From assembly GCA_963703075.1 (NCBI GenBank), contig OY969786.1, forward strand, positions 1,736,001 to 1,800,000: 64,000 nt of DNA. The letters are read 5' to 3'. The stretch comes from Korobacter sp963703075. GTDB taxonomy: Bacteria > Acidobacteriota > Terriglobia > Terriglobales > Acidobacteriaceae. The position numbers and the translations under genes were made by a program. Below the pieces are notes generated by a model. It saw nothing but the letters and a program-made list of their open reading frames with translations, had not been told where the DNA came from and did no database searches. Positions 52,524 to 62,100 of the stretch are shown here, piece after piece. How positions within the stretch are numbered: position 1 is the first letter of the stretch; every line of letters begins with the position of its first letter.

Positions 52524-53448
52524 ATGATCTATAGCGATTTGGGTCTTCTTACCGCCGTCGAAGCAGGCTTCCCTGGACATAAGCGGCTCTGGTCCTTGTG
52601 GGATCAATGGACCGACGACAGCTTCGAATTCATCCACCACGACGTTCCCAAGATCGTCGCCGTCCTGCTCATTGCCTTCATCCTGACCCGGCTTCTGAAG
52701 CTCATTACCCGGCGGCTCTCGCACTTGAGCAAGTCAGATTCCCTGCCCAGCGGAGTGCGTGCCCAGCAGATCCGCACGCTTTCCGGCGTGGTCTATAGCA
52801 TGGGCGTGTTCATCGTCGCTTTCCTCGCGGCGATGCAGATTTTGCCGCTTTTTGGCATCAATATGGGTCCGCTGCTGGCCAGCGCGGGCGTGGCCGGTCT
52901 CGCCATCGGCTTCGGCGCACAGACCTTGGTAAAAGACGTCGTCACCGGCTTCTTCATTCTGGTGGAAAATCAATACGAAGTCGGCGATACCATCAAGATC
53001 GCCGACCGCACCGGCGTGGTCGAGCTGATGAGCTTGCGCCGTACCATCCTGCGCGATGGCGATGGATCGCTCCACATCGTTCCTAACAGTTCGATCGCGG
53101 TCGTCACCAACTTCACCCGCGATTGGACACAGATCGCCATGCACGTCTCGGTCGCCTATAACGAACCGAGCGAAAAGATTACCCGGCTTCTGCAAGAGGT
53201 TGGCACGGAGCTTCAGAACGACCCGGCGCTGAAGGACTCGATTGTGGGAACACCAGACGTGCCGGGTATAGAGAAAATCACCGGCCAGGAAGTTGACTAC
53301 TTGATGCTGGTAAAAACCAAGCCTGGCCAGCAATATACGGTCAGCCGGGAGCTGCGCCGCCGCATCAAGGAGTGTTTCCAGAAGAATAACGTGCAGCCTG
53401 GATGGACCTTCCCAGGTCTACGTGCTCGACAAGCCGCCCGCCAAATGA
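52524..53448 (+). CDS. MscS-type mechanosensitive channel, frameshifted at the 3' end
   Basis: The first 290 residues are a normal small-conductance channel: three helices ending in the pore-lining ASAGVAGLAIGFGAQTLVKD, then the beta domain (VENQYEVGDTIKIADRTGVV and VPNSSIAVVTNFTRDW) and the alpha/beta vestibule. In the plus-one frame the gene continues after NNVQP as GPSQVYVLDKPPAK and stops at TGA 53446-53448. That ending matches the usual C-terminus length (307 residues). In the printed frame translation runs on without a stop into the next gene to 54149. One extra base near 53402 explains this. Confidence 0.78.
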
Positions 53449-54149
53449 CAACGAACATCTACCCTGTCGAATTCGGCATCCTAAATTTCGAGATGTGGTG
53501 GTCTGCGCTGATTGACGGTGGCATTGCGCTTTCCCTTTTCGCCCTCTGGTATTTCTCGTGGAAGTACTGGCTTCGCCGGCGCTCCCGGTTGATTCTCGGG
53601 TGGATTCAGCTCGCGTTCAGGCGCCATGGAAAAGTTTCCGAGATTCAATGGCACTCGCCCTCCCGTTTCCAGGTTGACCTGCACCTCCGGACGGCCACCT
53701 TTCGTCAGGCGCATCTCGTCGTACAACTGGCGCCGCGGGAACTGCCCTTCAACTGGCTCTGGTACCGGTTACGCAATCAGCAGGAGACCGCAACCTTCGC
53801 GGCAGATCTTGATTCGCCGCCTGCCTTCAACCTCGATGTACGAAATCACCGCTGGTGCGGCACAGACATTTCAGCCGCTCCCCATGGGCCTCGGAAATGG
53901 TCGGCCGAGAGACTCGGCCCGATTGTGATCACTACCCGTCGCGATTGGCAGCACGAGATCGTCAACATGATGGATGCCCTCGCCGCCTCGCGCAGCTACG
54001 ACTTCCTGCGTATCTCATTCCGCAAAAGCGAACCACACTTCTCCGCGACCGTGGCGCTCAACGCGATGGAGCCCGACGCGCTCGCAGATATCAACGTCTT
54101 CGACGTGATCCGCGAGCTCGCGACCAGTTCCTCTCCCTCGGCGTTCTAA
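53445..54149 (+). CDS. Single-pass membrane protein of unknown function, overlapping mscS
   Basis: 234 residues from ATG 53445, which overlaps the restored mscS stop as ATGA, the usual sign of a coupled downstream gene. One membrane helix (WWSALIDGGIALSLFALWYF) is followed by a basic stretch. A soluble domain of about 180 residues comes next (WIQLAFRRHGKVSEIQWHSP, then FRQAHLVVQLAPRELPFNWL, GPIVITTRRDWQHEIVNMMD and SYDFLRISFRKSEPHFSATV). No family is recognised. The printed sequence also allows one continuous frame from 52524, which would make a channel fusion. Confidence 0.6.
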   Translation: MTTNIYPVEFGILNFEMWWSALIDGGIALSLFALWYFSWKYWLRRRSRLILGWIQLAFRRHGKVSEIQWHSPSRFQVDLHLRTATFRQAHLVVQLAPRELPFNWLWYRLRNQQETATFAADLDSPPAFNLDVRNHRWCGTDISAAPHGPRKWSAERLGPIVITTRRDWQHEIVNMMDALAASRSYDFLRISFRKSEPHFSATVALNAMEPDALADINVFDVIRELATSSSPSAF

Positions 54150-54150
54150 A

Positions 54151-54177
54151 TAAAAAAGCCGCTCTTCTCGAGCGGCT
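54151..54177 (-). terminator. Intrinsic terminator of the dehydrogenase gene
   Basis: AGCCGCTC (54157-54164) pairs with GAGCGGCT (54170-54177). On the minus strand the stem is followed by TTTTTTATTTA. It lies 18 bp past the stop of the gene at 54195. Confidence 0.85.
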
Positions 54178-54194
54178 CTCGACACAATCCACTT

Positions 54195-55043
54195 CTACTT
54201 CTTAGCGAGCAGTGCCTGCGTCGCCGCGTAATCTTCGTCGCCATGGCCTGCCTTGAAGGCCTTTTCATAGACATCGGTTACCGCGTCGACCGCCGGTAAT
54301 TTGAGGTTGACCGCCTTGGCCGCATCCTGGACGAGGTGCAAATCTTTGCGCATCAGCCGGAGCGGGAAATTCGGCGAGTAGTCATGTTTCAGGACGAAAG
54401 GAGCCTTGTAATCCACCACCCCCGAGCGCACCATTGTGCTCTGGATCAGCTCGATGAACTTCTCCGGATTCACACCCAAGCGCGTCGCTAACTCGAATCC
54501 TTCAATAAAACCTTCAAAGATCGTCGCTATCTGCAGGTTGAGGGAGATCTTGGATACCTGACCTTTTCCCACCTCACCCATGTGCACGACCTTCTTGCCC
54601 ATCACGCTAAAGAGCGGCTCAAGCTTTTTCAGGCTTTGATCCGCGGCGCCCACCATGAAGATCAGTTGTGCCGACTCGGCTCCGACCTTCGACCCGGTGA
54701 TCGGCGCATCGACGTAATCCGCGCCCTTGGCCCGCACACGCTCGGCGAATTTCACCGTTTCTTCCGGGGAAATCGTGCTTGAGTCCACCACGATCATGCC
54801 GGCACGGAGCTTCCCTGCTACGCCATCCTGGCCAAAAAGAACGCGATCCACCGCCGCTGTGTCGGCCACGCACAGCCAAACCAATTCCGCGCCCTCGGCG
54901 GCCTCGGCAGGGGTCGCCGCGCTGCGCGCACCTTCCACGCTCTTTGGAGTACGGTTCCAAACCGTCACCTCGTTCCCTGCCTTGACAAGGTTGGTCGCCA
55001 TCGGCTTGCCCATAATTCCGAGACCCAAAAATGCTACTTTCAT
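54195..55043 (-). CDS. Beta-hydroxyacid dehydrogenase (3-hydroxyisobutyrate dehydrogenase/GLYR family)
   Basis: 282 residues. The Rossmann dinucleotide motif is VAFLGLGIMGKPMATNLVKA at the N-terminus. DAPITGSKVGAESAQLIFMV is the substrate-binding signature. The catalytic Lys region is VGKGQVSKISLNLQIATIFE (about residue 170). Such enzymes reduce or oxidise short beta-hydroxy or semialdehyde acids (succinic semialdehyde, glyoxylate, 3-hydroxyisobutyrate) with NAD(P)H. The residues do not settle which one. The gene stands alone with a good terminator. Confidence 0.9.
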   Translation of the reverse strand: MKVAFLGLGIMGKPMATNLVKAGNEVTVWNRTPKSVEGARSAATPAEAAEGAELVWLCVADTAAVDRVLFGQDGVAGKLRAGMIVVDSSTISPEETVKFAERVRAKGADYVDAPITGSKVGAESAQLIFMVGAADQSLKKLEPLFSVMGKKVVHMGEVGKGQVSKISLNLQIATIFEGFIEGFELATRLGVNPEKFIELIQSTMVRSGVVDYKAPFVLKHDYSPNFPLRLMRKDLHLVQDAAKAVNLKLPAVDAVTDVYEKAFKAGHGDEDYAATQALLAKK

Positions 55044-55133
55044 GCGTGCTCCTTTACGAAGAATGGATGATTAGAACCGAGTGCGGATGCAGGGTCAAGC
55101 AACGGAACTGCAGCGGCGTGGGCCCACGGCAGG

Positions 55134-55163
55134 TTGGTGAGGATATATCGCGTTTGTTATAAT
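55134..55163 (+). promoter_or_regulatory. Promoter of tRNA-Leu
   Basis: TTGGTG (55134-55139) and TATAAT (55158-55163) are separated by 18 bases and lie 31 bp before the tRNA. The transcript may continue into secG. Confidence 0.6.
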
Positions 55164-55194
55164 CGGCTTGCCTCACACGTTCTTTGGAAACTTT

Positions 55195-55280
55195 GCGGAA
55201 GTGGTGAAATTGGCAGACACACCATCTTGAGGGGGTGGCGCCCAAAAGGCATGGGGGTTCAAGTCCCCCCTTCCGCACCA
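55195..55280 (+). tRNA. tRNA-Leu (anticodon GAG)
   Basis: A class II tRNA of 86 nt. The acceptor stem is GCGGAAG/CTTCCGC with discriminator A and encoded CCA. The anticodon stem is CCATC/GGTGG with loop TTGAGGG, then a long variable arm, and the T loop TTCAAGT lies between GGGGG and CCCCC. The anticodon GAG reads CUC and CUU. Confidence 0.97.
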
Positions 55281-55377
55281 TGCGATTCTCGCCCGACCCG
55301 GCGGTCTCCAAAAGTTCCAGATCCCGTTGAGAGAACAGGAAAGTTCCGCACCGTGAGTTCCCGGTGTTGAGATTTCA

Positions 55378-55689
55378 ATGATTTACCTGATCACTACCGT
55401 TCATATCGTCGTCTGCTTCTTTCTGATCATTGTGGTGCTCTTGCAAAGCGGCAAAAGCGCCGACCTCGCGGCGGCATTTGGCGGAAGCGGCAGCCAGACC
55501 GCATTTGGTCCCCGCGGCGCAGCCAATGCGCTTTCCAAGGCAACTACCTGGTCGGCCGTGATCTTCATGCTGACTTCGATCATGCTGAGCATCATGGCGG
55601 CGCGTCACAGCGGAAATGCTGGATCGGTGCTGAACGGATCGAAAGCGGCTCCAGTCCAGAAAACGGCCCCGGCAACACCGAACAAATAA
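55378..55689 (+). CDS. secG: Preprotein translocase subunit SecG
   Basis: 103 residues with two membrane helices (TTVHIVVCFFLIIVVLLQSG and SAVIFMLTSIMLSIMAARHS) and the SecG loop pattern SADLAAAFGGSGSQTAFGPR between them. SecG assists SecYE-mediated export by inverting or stabilising the channel. A polar Ala/Pro/Lys tail follows. It lies just downstream of tRNA-Leu and ends at a strong terminator. Size and motifs are ordinary for the family. Confidence 0.95.
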   Translation: MIYLITTVHIVVCFFLIIVVLLQSGKSADLAAAFGGSGSQTAFGPRGAANALSKATTWSAVIFMLTSIMLSIMAARHSGNAGSVLNGSKAAPVQKTAPATPNK

Positions 55690-55704
55690 TCGATTTTCCT
55701 GGCC

Positions 55705-55738
55705 AAATCCTCCGTGCGCGGAGGATTTTTCTTTTTTT
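55705..55738 (+). terminator. Intrinsic terminator of secG
   Basis: AAATCCTCC (55705-55713) pairs with GGAGGATTT (55720-55728), followed by TTCTTTTTTT. It starts 16 bp after the secG stop. Confidence 0.9.
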
Positions 55739-55869
55739 GTTGCCAAAAGCGGAGTATTTTCATCAGATCAGCAACTCACATTCGGAACAAAACTACCTAT
55801 TCCGGGTTTGAATTACGAATGTCTAATCCGCTGATCCCCCCACTCGGCGCCTTCGTCCCAAAGGAGAGC

Positions 55870-56499
55870 ATGATCCACGAAGTCTTTCCCGTTGGCCCAT
55901 TGCAATGCAACTGCTCGGTCATAGCTGACGAAACCACGAAGGAAGCGATCGTCATCGATCCTGGGGATGACATCGAAACCGTGCTTGCCGTCCTTGAGCC
56001 GCATCATCTTCGCGTGAAGCAGATTGTCGTCACCCATGCCCACATCGATCATGTCGGCGGAGCGATGAAGCTCAAGAAACTGACCGGCGCTCCGGTCCTG
56101 CTCAATCAAAATGACGACGCATTGCTGAGAATGCTTCCCGTCCAGGCTTCATGGCTCGGCATGAAAGATCCTGGGCAGGTTACGGTGGATGCCGATCTCC
56201 CCGAAGGCCATGTGGTGCATTTCGGCAATCTCAATGCCAGCGTCATCCACACTCCCGGTCATACCCAGGGAAGCATCTGCCTCTTCTTCGCGGCGGAAAA
56301 TACTTTGATTGCGGGTGACACCCTCTTCCAAGGCAGCATCGGGCGTACCGATCTTCCCGGCGGCTCGTACGAAAGCATTCTGCGGTCGATTCACAACAAA
56401 TTGCTGGTGCTTCCCGGCGCGACCATCGTCATTCCCGGGCACGGGCCCACCACCACCATTCAGGAAGAGCGCGAACGCAATCCGTTCCTGCGCGTCTGA
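55870..56499 (+). CDS. MBL-fold metallo-hydrolase (glyoxalase II-like)
   Basis: 209 residues. I chose ATG 55870 because MIHEVFPVGPLQCNCSVIAD is the normal family opening; AAGGAG lies close upstream. ATG 55819 would add 17 residues. Metal ligands are complete: VVTHAHIDHVGGAMKL (HxHxDH), HTPGHTQGSICLFF, AGDTLFQGSIGRTDLPGG and IPGHGPTTTI. Typical reactions are thioester hydrolysis (S-lactoylglutathione-like), but many members of this subgroup are uncharacterised. It sits between secG and a DUF2911 gene with separate signals. Confidence 0.9.
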   Translation: MIHEVFPVGPLQCNCSVIADETTKEAIVIDPGDDIETVLAVLEPHHLRVKQIVVTHAHIDHVGGAMKLKKLTGAPVLLNQNDDALLRMLPVQASWLGMKDPGQVTVDADLPEGHVVHFGNLNASVIHTPGHTQGSICLFFAAENTLIAGDTLFQGSIGRTDLPGGSYESILRSIHNKLLVLPGATIVIPGHGPTTTIQEERERNPFLRV

Positions 56500-56722
56500 C
56501 CTTCCTCGCTGCGTGAACTTTGTGTAAGTGCCAGGGATCCGTGTCTGAGGATTTACCGGGTGCGTCTACCTATTTGTTTTTTTCGCCATTAGGAATTTTC
56601 GTCCCAAGCCCTTAGAATGTCGTCGCGTTACGGGACTTCAAAGAACGAATCAACAATTTCCCGCGACAGACGACACGTGCGTGACCGCTCCGCGCACGCG
56701 GTATGCAAGGTACGGAGGCGAT

Positions 56723-57235
56723 TTGAAAGCTCGTAGTTTTTCCTTCGCGGTGCTGGCTTTGCTCGTTACGATTGCGTCCGCCATCGCACAACAGCCGGCA
56801 GATTCTTCTAACACTGCGGACGTCACTTGCACCTTCGCCGACGAGAAGGGCATGCGGGTTCAGTACGATCATTCCGAAAAAGCCGAGAAGCGCGGGCTTC
56901 CGATGGGAAAGCCTTGGACGCCTGCCGGAAAACCTTTTCTTCTCTTTCTCGACACCGGTATCACCGTCGGCGGCACTCCATTGGCCGTCGGCGCCTACAG
57001 CTTGTTCGTTATTCCCGGCAAGACGGGCTGGACCCTGGTGGTAAGTAAGGATTTGAACGCGGGGGCAAAACGGGACCCTTCGCAGGACGTTGCCAAGACC
57101 CCTATGCAAACGGGTGAACTCGAAGGCGGCCAAAACATCGCGACCGTCTACCTGGCTCACAGCGGACCCAACCAGTGCGACGTGCGCATCGTGTACGGAA
57201 AGACCATGGCGTGGGGAGAGATTCACGAACAGTAA
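56723..57235 (+). CDS. DUF2911 family secreted protein
   Basis: 170 residues from TTG 56723, decided by GGAGG four bases upstream and by an immediate signal peptide (FSFAVLALLVTIASAIAQQP). The DUF2911 pattern shows as GKPWTPAGKPFLLFLDTGIT, then LAVGAYSLFVIPGKTGWTLV, QDVAKTPMQTGELEGGQ and a closing VRIVYGKTMAWGEI. The family occurs mainly in Bacteroidetes and Acidobacteriota and its function is unknown. It ends 15 bp before the convergent serine hydrolase. Confidence 0.83.
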   Translation: MKARSFSFAVLALLVTIASAIAQQPADSSNTADVTCTFADEKGMRVQYDHSEKAEKRGLPMGKPWTPAGKPFLLFLDTGITVGGTPLAVGAYSLFVIPGKTGWTLVVSKDLNAGAKRDPSQDVAKTPMQTGELEGGQNIATVYLAHSGPNQCDVRIVYGKTMAWGEIHEQ

Positions 57236-57250
57236 TCACCTCCGCGTGGT

Positions 57251-58423
57251 TCACCTCGTTTGCGCTGATCCCGCCGTGAAGAAATGATCGATCAACCAAT
57301 CGCGTAGCTGCTCGTTCAACTTACGCGTATTCTGGCCCGCATCCAACGCCTCTGTGTTGTAGTTCACGATGTACGCTCGTTTGCGGGTCGGATCGAAGTA
57401 GATGTGGCCGATAAACCCGTTTTGCCATCCCATGTGTCCAACCAGTTGAAGGCTTTTGTCTTCGTGCACGAAGAAACTGGTTGCAACCGAGTCATGCGCG
57501 TCGGAACGCGAGGGAAAGTCTTCGCTTACGGGTACCGGCAGGAGCGGCTTCCACATCTCCTCCAGCGACGACCTCTTCAGGATTGCGTCATACTCGCCTT
57601 GGCGCGCGGGATCGCCCACCAAAAAGTTCAAATACTTGATCATGTCGGGAATCGGAGCATTCAGACCCCCGTTTGAACGGGTGATCCCTGTATCGAAGTT
57701 GAATTCCAACTCCGAAACTTTGCCGTTCTGCAGTTGATAGCTGTGCGAGCGGAATTTCAGAAGATGATCGGGGCTTCGGTCGTAATACGAGCGATCCATC
57801 GCGAGCGGACGAAGAACATTCTTCTCCATGTAAACTTCGAACGGATCCCCGGAAAGCCGTTCAATGATTTCGCCCAGGAAGACCACGGCGAGGTTCGAGT
57901 AGCTGAACTTGGAGCCCGGCGGAAAATCGACGCTCGTGTAAGGCATCATCGCCACCAACTGCGACCACTCGGTCGGCTCAAAAGGCTGCCAGGGTTGGTC
58001 GCGCCAGGGCCATGTGGGATCGCGAAAACCGGAAGAGTGCGACATCGCCTGGCGAATGGTGATGGCCGCGATCGGACCGTAGGGATCGTGGGCCTTTGCA
58101 ATCTCAGGGACAAATTTCACAATCGGGTCGTCGAGAGAGAGCAGCCCGCGATCGCGCAGCTGCATGATGGCGATCCCGGTAAAGGTCTTCGAGATCGATG
58201 CCCAGTGAAAGGTGGTTTCCTCATCGACGGGATGTCGGGTTTCCAGGTTCTGGTAGCCATAACCGTCGCGAAAAATGACACGATTGCGCTCGAGAACGAC
58301 CAGCGAGCTGCCAACAATGCCATGCTGCTTCAGTCCTTCCTCGTAGAACTTCTTCAACCCATCTACGGGGGATTGCGCAAACGAGGCGACGCAGAGAAGA
58401 ACCGATACAAGCAGAATCCGCAT
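57251..58423 (-). CDS. Secreted serine hydrolase of the beta-lactamase/class C family
   Basis: 390 residues from ATG 58423 with a signal peptide (ILLVSVLLCVASFAQ). TFHWASISKTFTGIAIMQLR is the SxxK nucleophile motif, FSYSNLAVVFLGEIIE provides the YxN motif, and LVGHMGWQNGFIGHIYF the HxG-type third motif. Such enzymes are D-Ala-D-Ala carboxypeptidases, esterases or beta-lactamases; none of these can be chosen from sequence alone. The C-terminal 100 residues are a beta extension. Confidence 0.88.
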   Translation of the reverse strand: MRILLVSVLLCVASFAQSPVDGLKKFYEEGLKQHGIVGSSLVVLERNRVIFRDGYGYQNLETRHPVDEETTFHWASISKTFTGIAIMQLRDRGLLSLDDPIVKFVPEIAKAHDPYGPIAAITIRQAMSHSSGFRDPTWPWRDQPWQPFEPTEWSQLVAMMPYTSVDFPPGSKFSYSNLAVVFLGEIIERLSGDPFEVYMEKNVLRPLAMDRSYYDRSPDHLLKFRSHSYQLQNGKVSELEFNFDTGITRSNGGLNAPIPDMIKYLNFLVGDPARQGEYDAILKRSSLEEMWKPLLPVPVSEDFPSRSDAHDSVATSFFVHEDKSLQLVGHMGWQNGFIGHIYFDPTRKRAYIVNYNTEALDAGQNTRKLNEQLRDWLIDHFFTAGSAQTR

Positions 58424-58587
58424 GGGCAAAGTGTAACTGCCGCGTCAAGGAAAGGTCTCCCCGCTGCTCCCGATCCTTAGCGTTTTGTCCGGCATCGTAT
58501 ACCCGCCTTAAGTGGCGGTGCCCGCAGCGCCAGACTGCATTATGATTACCTAGCGCCGCGCCGTTCCCGGGACCCAGGAGGATTCTC

Positions 58588-58968
58588 ATCTCATCATCAG
58601 CGAGAACACCCATTGTTGAATATGCAGCCAGCACGATCTTCGTCACCGGCGTCTCCAAGGTCGCGAAGGACGACCCGATCGCGAGTTCCTACCAGGTCTT
58701 TTTTGTCAGCTTGATCGTGGACCAGAAAAGTGGGGCGATCGTAGACGCGACTTGCAATACCGCGCGCGATATGACGAAGGATTTTATCCGCTCGATTTTG
58801 ATCGGCGGCAATCTGGAAACAGGCGTAGAAGAATTGAGCGCGAAGATCCGCCGCAGGTTTTTCGGCCTCGTGCAAAAGCCGTTGCTGGTTGCGTTGAAAG
58901 ACGCTCACAATCGCTTTATGGTGGTGAAGCGGCGAGGGAATTCCAGCGAACTCGCGCCAAGCGCTTGA
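58588..58968 (+). CDS. DUF3870 domain protein with no canonical start codon
   Basis: The frame encodes a full DUF3870 domain: YAASTIFVTGVSKVAKDDPI, SSYQVFFVSLIVDQKSGAIV, TKDFIRSILIGGNLETGVEE and KIRRRFFGLVQKPLLVALKD. Between the upstream in-frame TGA (near 58542) and TTG 58711, which is well inside the domain, there is no ATG, GTG or TTG. A perfect AGGAGG lies at 58576-58581, six bases before an in-frame ATC at 58588, which I use as the provisional start (126 residues). Either a rare AUC/AUU start, a mutated ATG or an indel is possible. The function of the family is unknown. Confidence 0.62.
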   Translation: MSSSARTPIVEYAASTIFVTGVSKVAKDDPIASSYQVFFVSLIVDQKSGAIVDATCNTARDMTKDFIRSILIGGNLETGVEELSAKIRRRFFGLVQKPLLVALKDAHNRFMVVKRRGNSSELAPSA

Positions 58969-59066
58969 CTTCACGTTTTCTGACGTGATATTACCTTTCG
59001 CTAAATTAGTTGCCCTCGTATCCGCTGGTATGTGAAGCACTCTCCTTCGCTGACCAAGGTGGATAA

Positions 59067-59106
59067 GACCAGGACTCGTGAGCGCTGCTCACTGTTCTGG
59101 TTTTTT
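59067..59106 (+). terminator. Intrinsic terminator after the DUF3870 gene
   Basis: ACCAG (59068-59072) pairs with CTGGT (59097-59101). An inner stem GTGAGC/GCTCAC lies within it, and TTTTTT follows from 59101. It separates the DUF3870 gene from the TonB receptor. Confidence 0.75.
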
Positions 59107-59165
59107 GCATTTTGCTGAACAAATTGGGCTAGCTCAGCCCAGATTCCCGTTCGGGAGGTCGAAGT

Positions 59166-62100
59166 ATGACATTGCGTCAGATCCTCGCCATTACTCTTCT
59201 TACATGTGCGGCCCTCGTTTCGGGAACAGCTGCCTGGGGTCAAGCCACCACCTCATTGCGCGGAACGGTCACCGACAAATCGGGCGCGATCGTCTCCGAT
59301 GCAGCGGTCACTCTTACCAACCTCGACACCAATCAGACGCGCGCCACCCGCAGCACCGCCGGTGGCGTATATGAGCTGGTGTCCATTTTGCCGGGCCGAT
59401 ACAAACTGACGGTCGCGGCCAAGGGCTTTCGCACCTACGTTGAGCCAGCCGTCATTTTGCAAGTGAGCTTGCCGGCGACCGCCAACGTGCAACTCGAGGT
59501 CGGTGCGGCGGCAGAGACCGTGGAAGTCACCGGCGAAGCCCCTCTCCTCAACACCACGGATGCCAGCTTAGGGCACACGATGGGCGACCAGGCGATCGAG
59601 CAGCTTCCTCTCCGCGCCGAGCAAATGCCCCTGCTGCTGAGCTTCCAGCCAGGCGTGGTCTACACCGGCGACCAGGACGCTCAGCTCGCCAGCAACACCG
59701 ACACGCGCGGCGGCGCAGTCAACGGCGAGCGCAGCGACCAGAACAACATCACCCTCGACGGCGTCAGCGTCAACGACGAGTTCAACGGCTACGCCTTCAC
59801 CGGCGTCCTTCCCTCGACTCAATTCTCGGTACAGGAATTCCGCGTCACGACCTCGAACTATGGCGCCTCTGAGGGCCGATCGGCCGGAGCACAGATCGAG
59901 ATGGTCACCAAGGGCGGCACCAACAAATTTCATGGCAATCTCTATGAGTTCAACCGCAACACGGTGGGCGAGGCGAACGACTTCTTTCTGAAAAATGCAG
60001 AACTGGCCAACGACCAGCCAAACGTTCCACAGAAGCTCATTCGCAATGATTTTGGCGGTTCCATCGGTGGCCCGCTCATCAAGAACCGGCTCTTCTTCTT
60101 CTTCAACTACGAAGGGCACCGACAATCCTTCGCACAAAGCATCCAGCGCACGATTCCCAGTGACACCCTACGCGATGGCATTATCCAGTACCTCTGCGAT
60201 GAGGGCGGCAGCGGGCAGTTGAATACCGGGTCGTGTCCGGGTGGCAGCGTGACCGGCATCAGCGGTAAGAGTTATCAGGTCGCTCCGGGCTATTACGCCT
60301 TGGGCCCAAGCCAGCTTGCAGGGATGGATCCTCTCCACATCGGTCCCAGCACCGTAGCCACCCAATACTTCAATACCTATGCAACGCCAAACGTGGTCGG
60401 GCAAACAGATTACCCGAACTACGCTGGATACCGATTTGCTGCGCCGACTACGCTCTCGGAAAACTGGTACATCGCGCGCATCGATTACAACCTGACTGCT
60501 AACGGCAACCACACTCTCTTCCTGCGTGGTGCCGCCCGCGACGACCATAACAACTCGGCCCCCTTCCTTCCGGGCGACGCTCCCGAGAGCAGCAACGTTG
60601 ATTTGAGCAAGGGCATTGTCGTCGGCTATACCGCTACATTGTCTCCACGGCTCGTCAATAACTTCCGTTACGGATTGACCCACCAGAGCATCGGTTCGCT
60701 CGGCAATACCGATCAGCCGTGGGTGCAGATGCGAGATCTTGATCAGGGCATCGTCTATTCCGGCGAGTTCACCGCACCGGTGCACAATCTTGCGGACACA
60801 CTGAGCTGGCAGAAAGGCGCCCACAACCTCCAGTTCGGGGGAAACCTTCTCTTCATCCGCCGCGGCAGCGACAGCTACGGCAACTCCTTCAGCGACGCGC
60901 TCACCAACTCCGACTGGCTCTCTTCCAACGGCTTCGCCGGCAAGAACTCTCCCCTGAATCCCACGGCCGGCGGGTTCCCGGCGGTCGATTCCAGCTTCAC
61001 GAACAGCTACGATTTCCCCCTGGCGGCGATGATGGGCATCGCCAGCGAGCTCGATGCCCGTTACAACTACAAGGTCGTGAGCACGACCTCTGCTTCGCCT
61101 CTCGCACAAGGCGCGCCGGTTGCGCGAAACTGGGCAACGGATACCTACAACCTCTTCGTGCAAGACACCTGGCAGGCACGCCATAACCTCACCTTCAGCT
61201 ACGGCCTGAACTACCAGCTGATGACCCCGATCACCGAGAACAACGGACAGGAAGTCGCCCCCAACGTGAACATGGGGACTTGGTTCGCCCAGCGTGCCAA
61301 CAACGGGCTGAACGGGATTCCGGATAACACGATTCCGCCGATCTCGTTCCAGCCTGCCGGTTCCTACTACGGACGCTCCGGTCTCTATTCCGCGCAGACC
61401 AAGAACTTCGCCCCGCGCATCGGCATTGCGTGGTCTCCCGATCCGAAATGGGGATGGTTGAAGCGCCTGACCGGTGACAACGCGACCGTCGTCCGCGCCG
61501 GCTTCGGCATGTATTACGACAACTTCGGTCCCGCCCTGGCGTTGAATTACGACGCCACCGGCACCTTCGGCCTGTCGAGCTATCTGCAGAATCCTGCTGC
61601 TGTTTTGACGTTGAACAACGCGCCGCGCATCAGCGGCATGAATGTTATTCCCACGATGACGTCGGGCTCGAACCCACAAAACATCTTCCCGCCCGCACCG
61701 TCCTCTACCTTCCCGGTGCAGTACCCACTGGGCTCGGAAGCCATCGCTGACGGCATCGACCAGTCCCTCAAAACGCCTTACTCGTATGCGGTGAACCTAA
61801 CCATCGAGCGGCAATTGCCCGGCAAGATGGTCATGGATGTTGGCTATGTCGGACACTTCGGACATCGACTCCTGGCCCTCGACGACGTCGCCACGCCACT
61901 CGATCTCGTCGATCCCAAAACCCACATCGACTACTTCACTGCCGCCACACGTCTCTCCCAGTTGGCGCGCTCTGGAACTCCGACGGCTGCCATTACCCCG
62001 CAACTGATCGGACCGACATCGCAATATTGGTTGGATATGTTCCAGGGCGCGTCTTCGTATCCGCTCTGCAGCACCGGTGGAACCACGACCAACATGTTGG

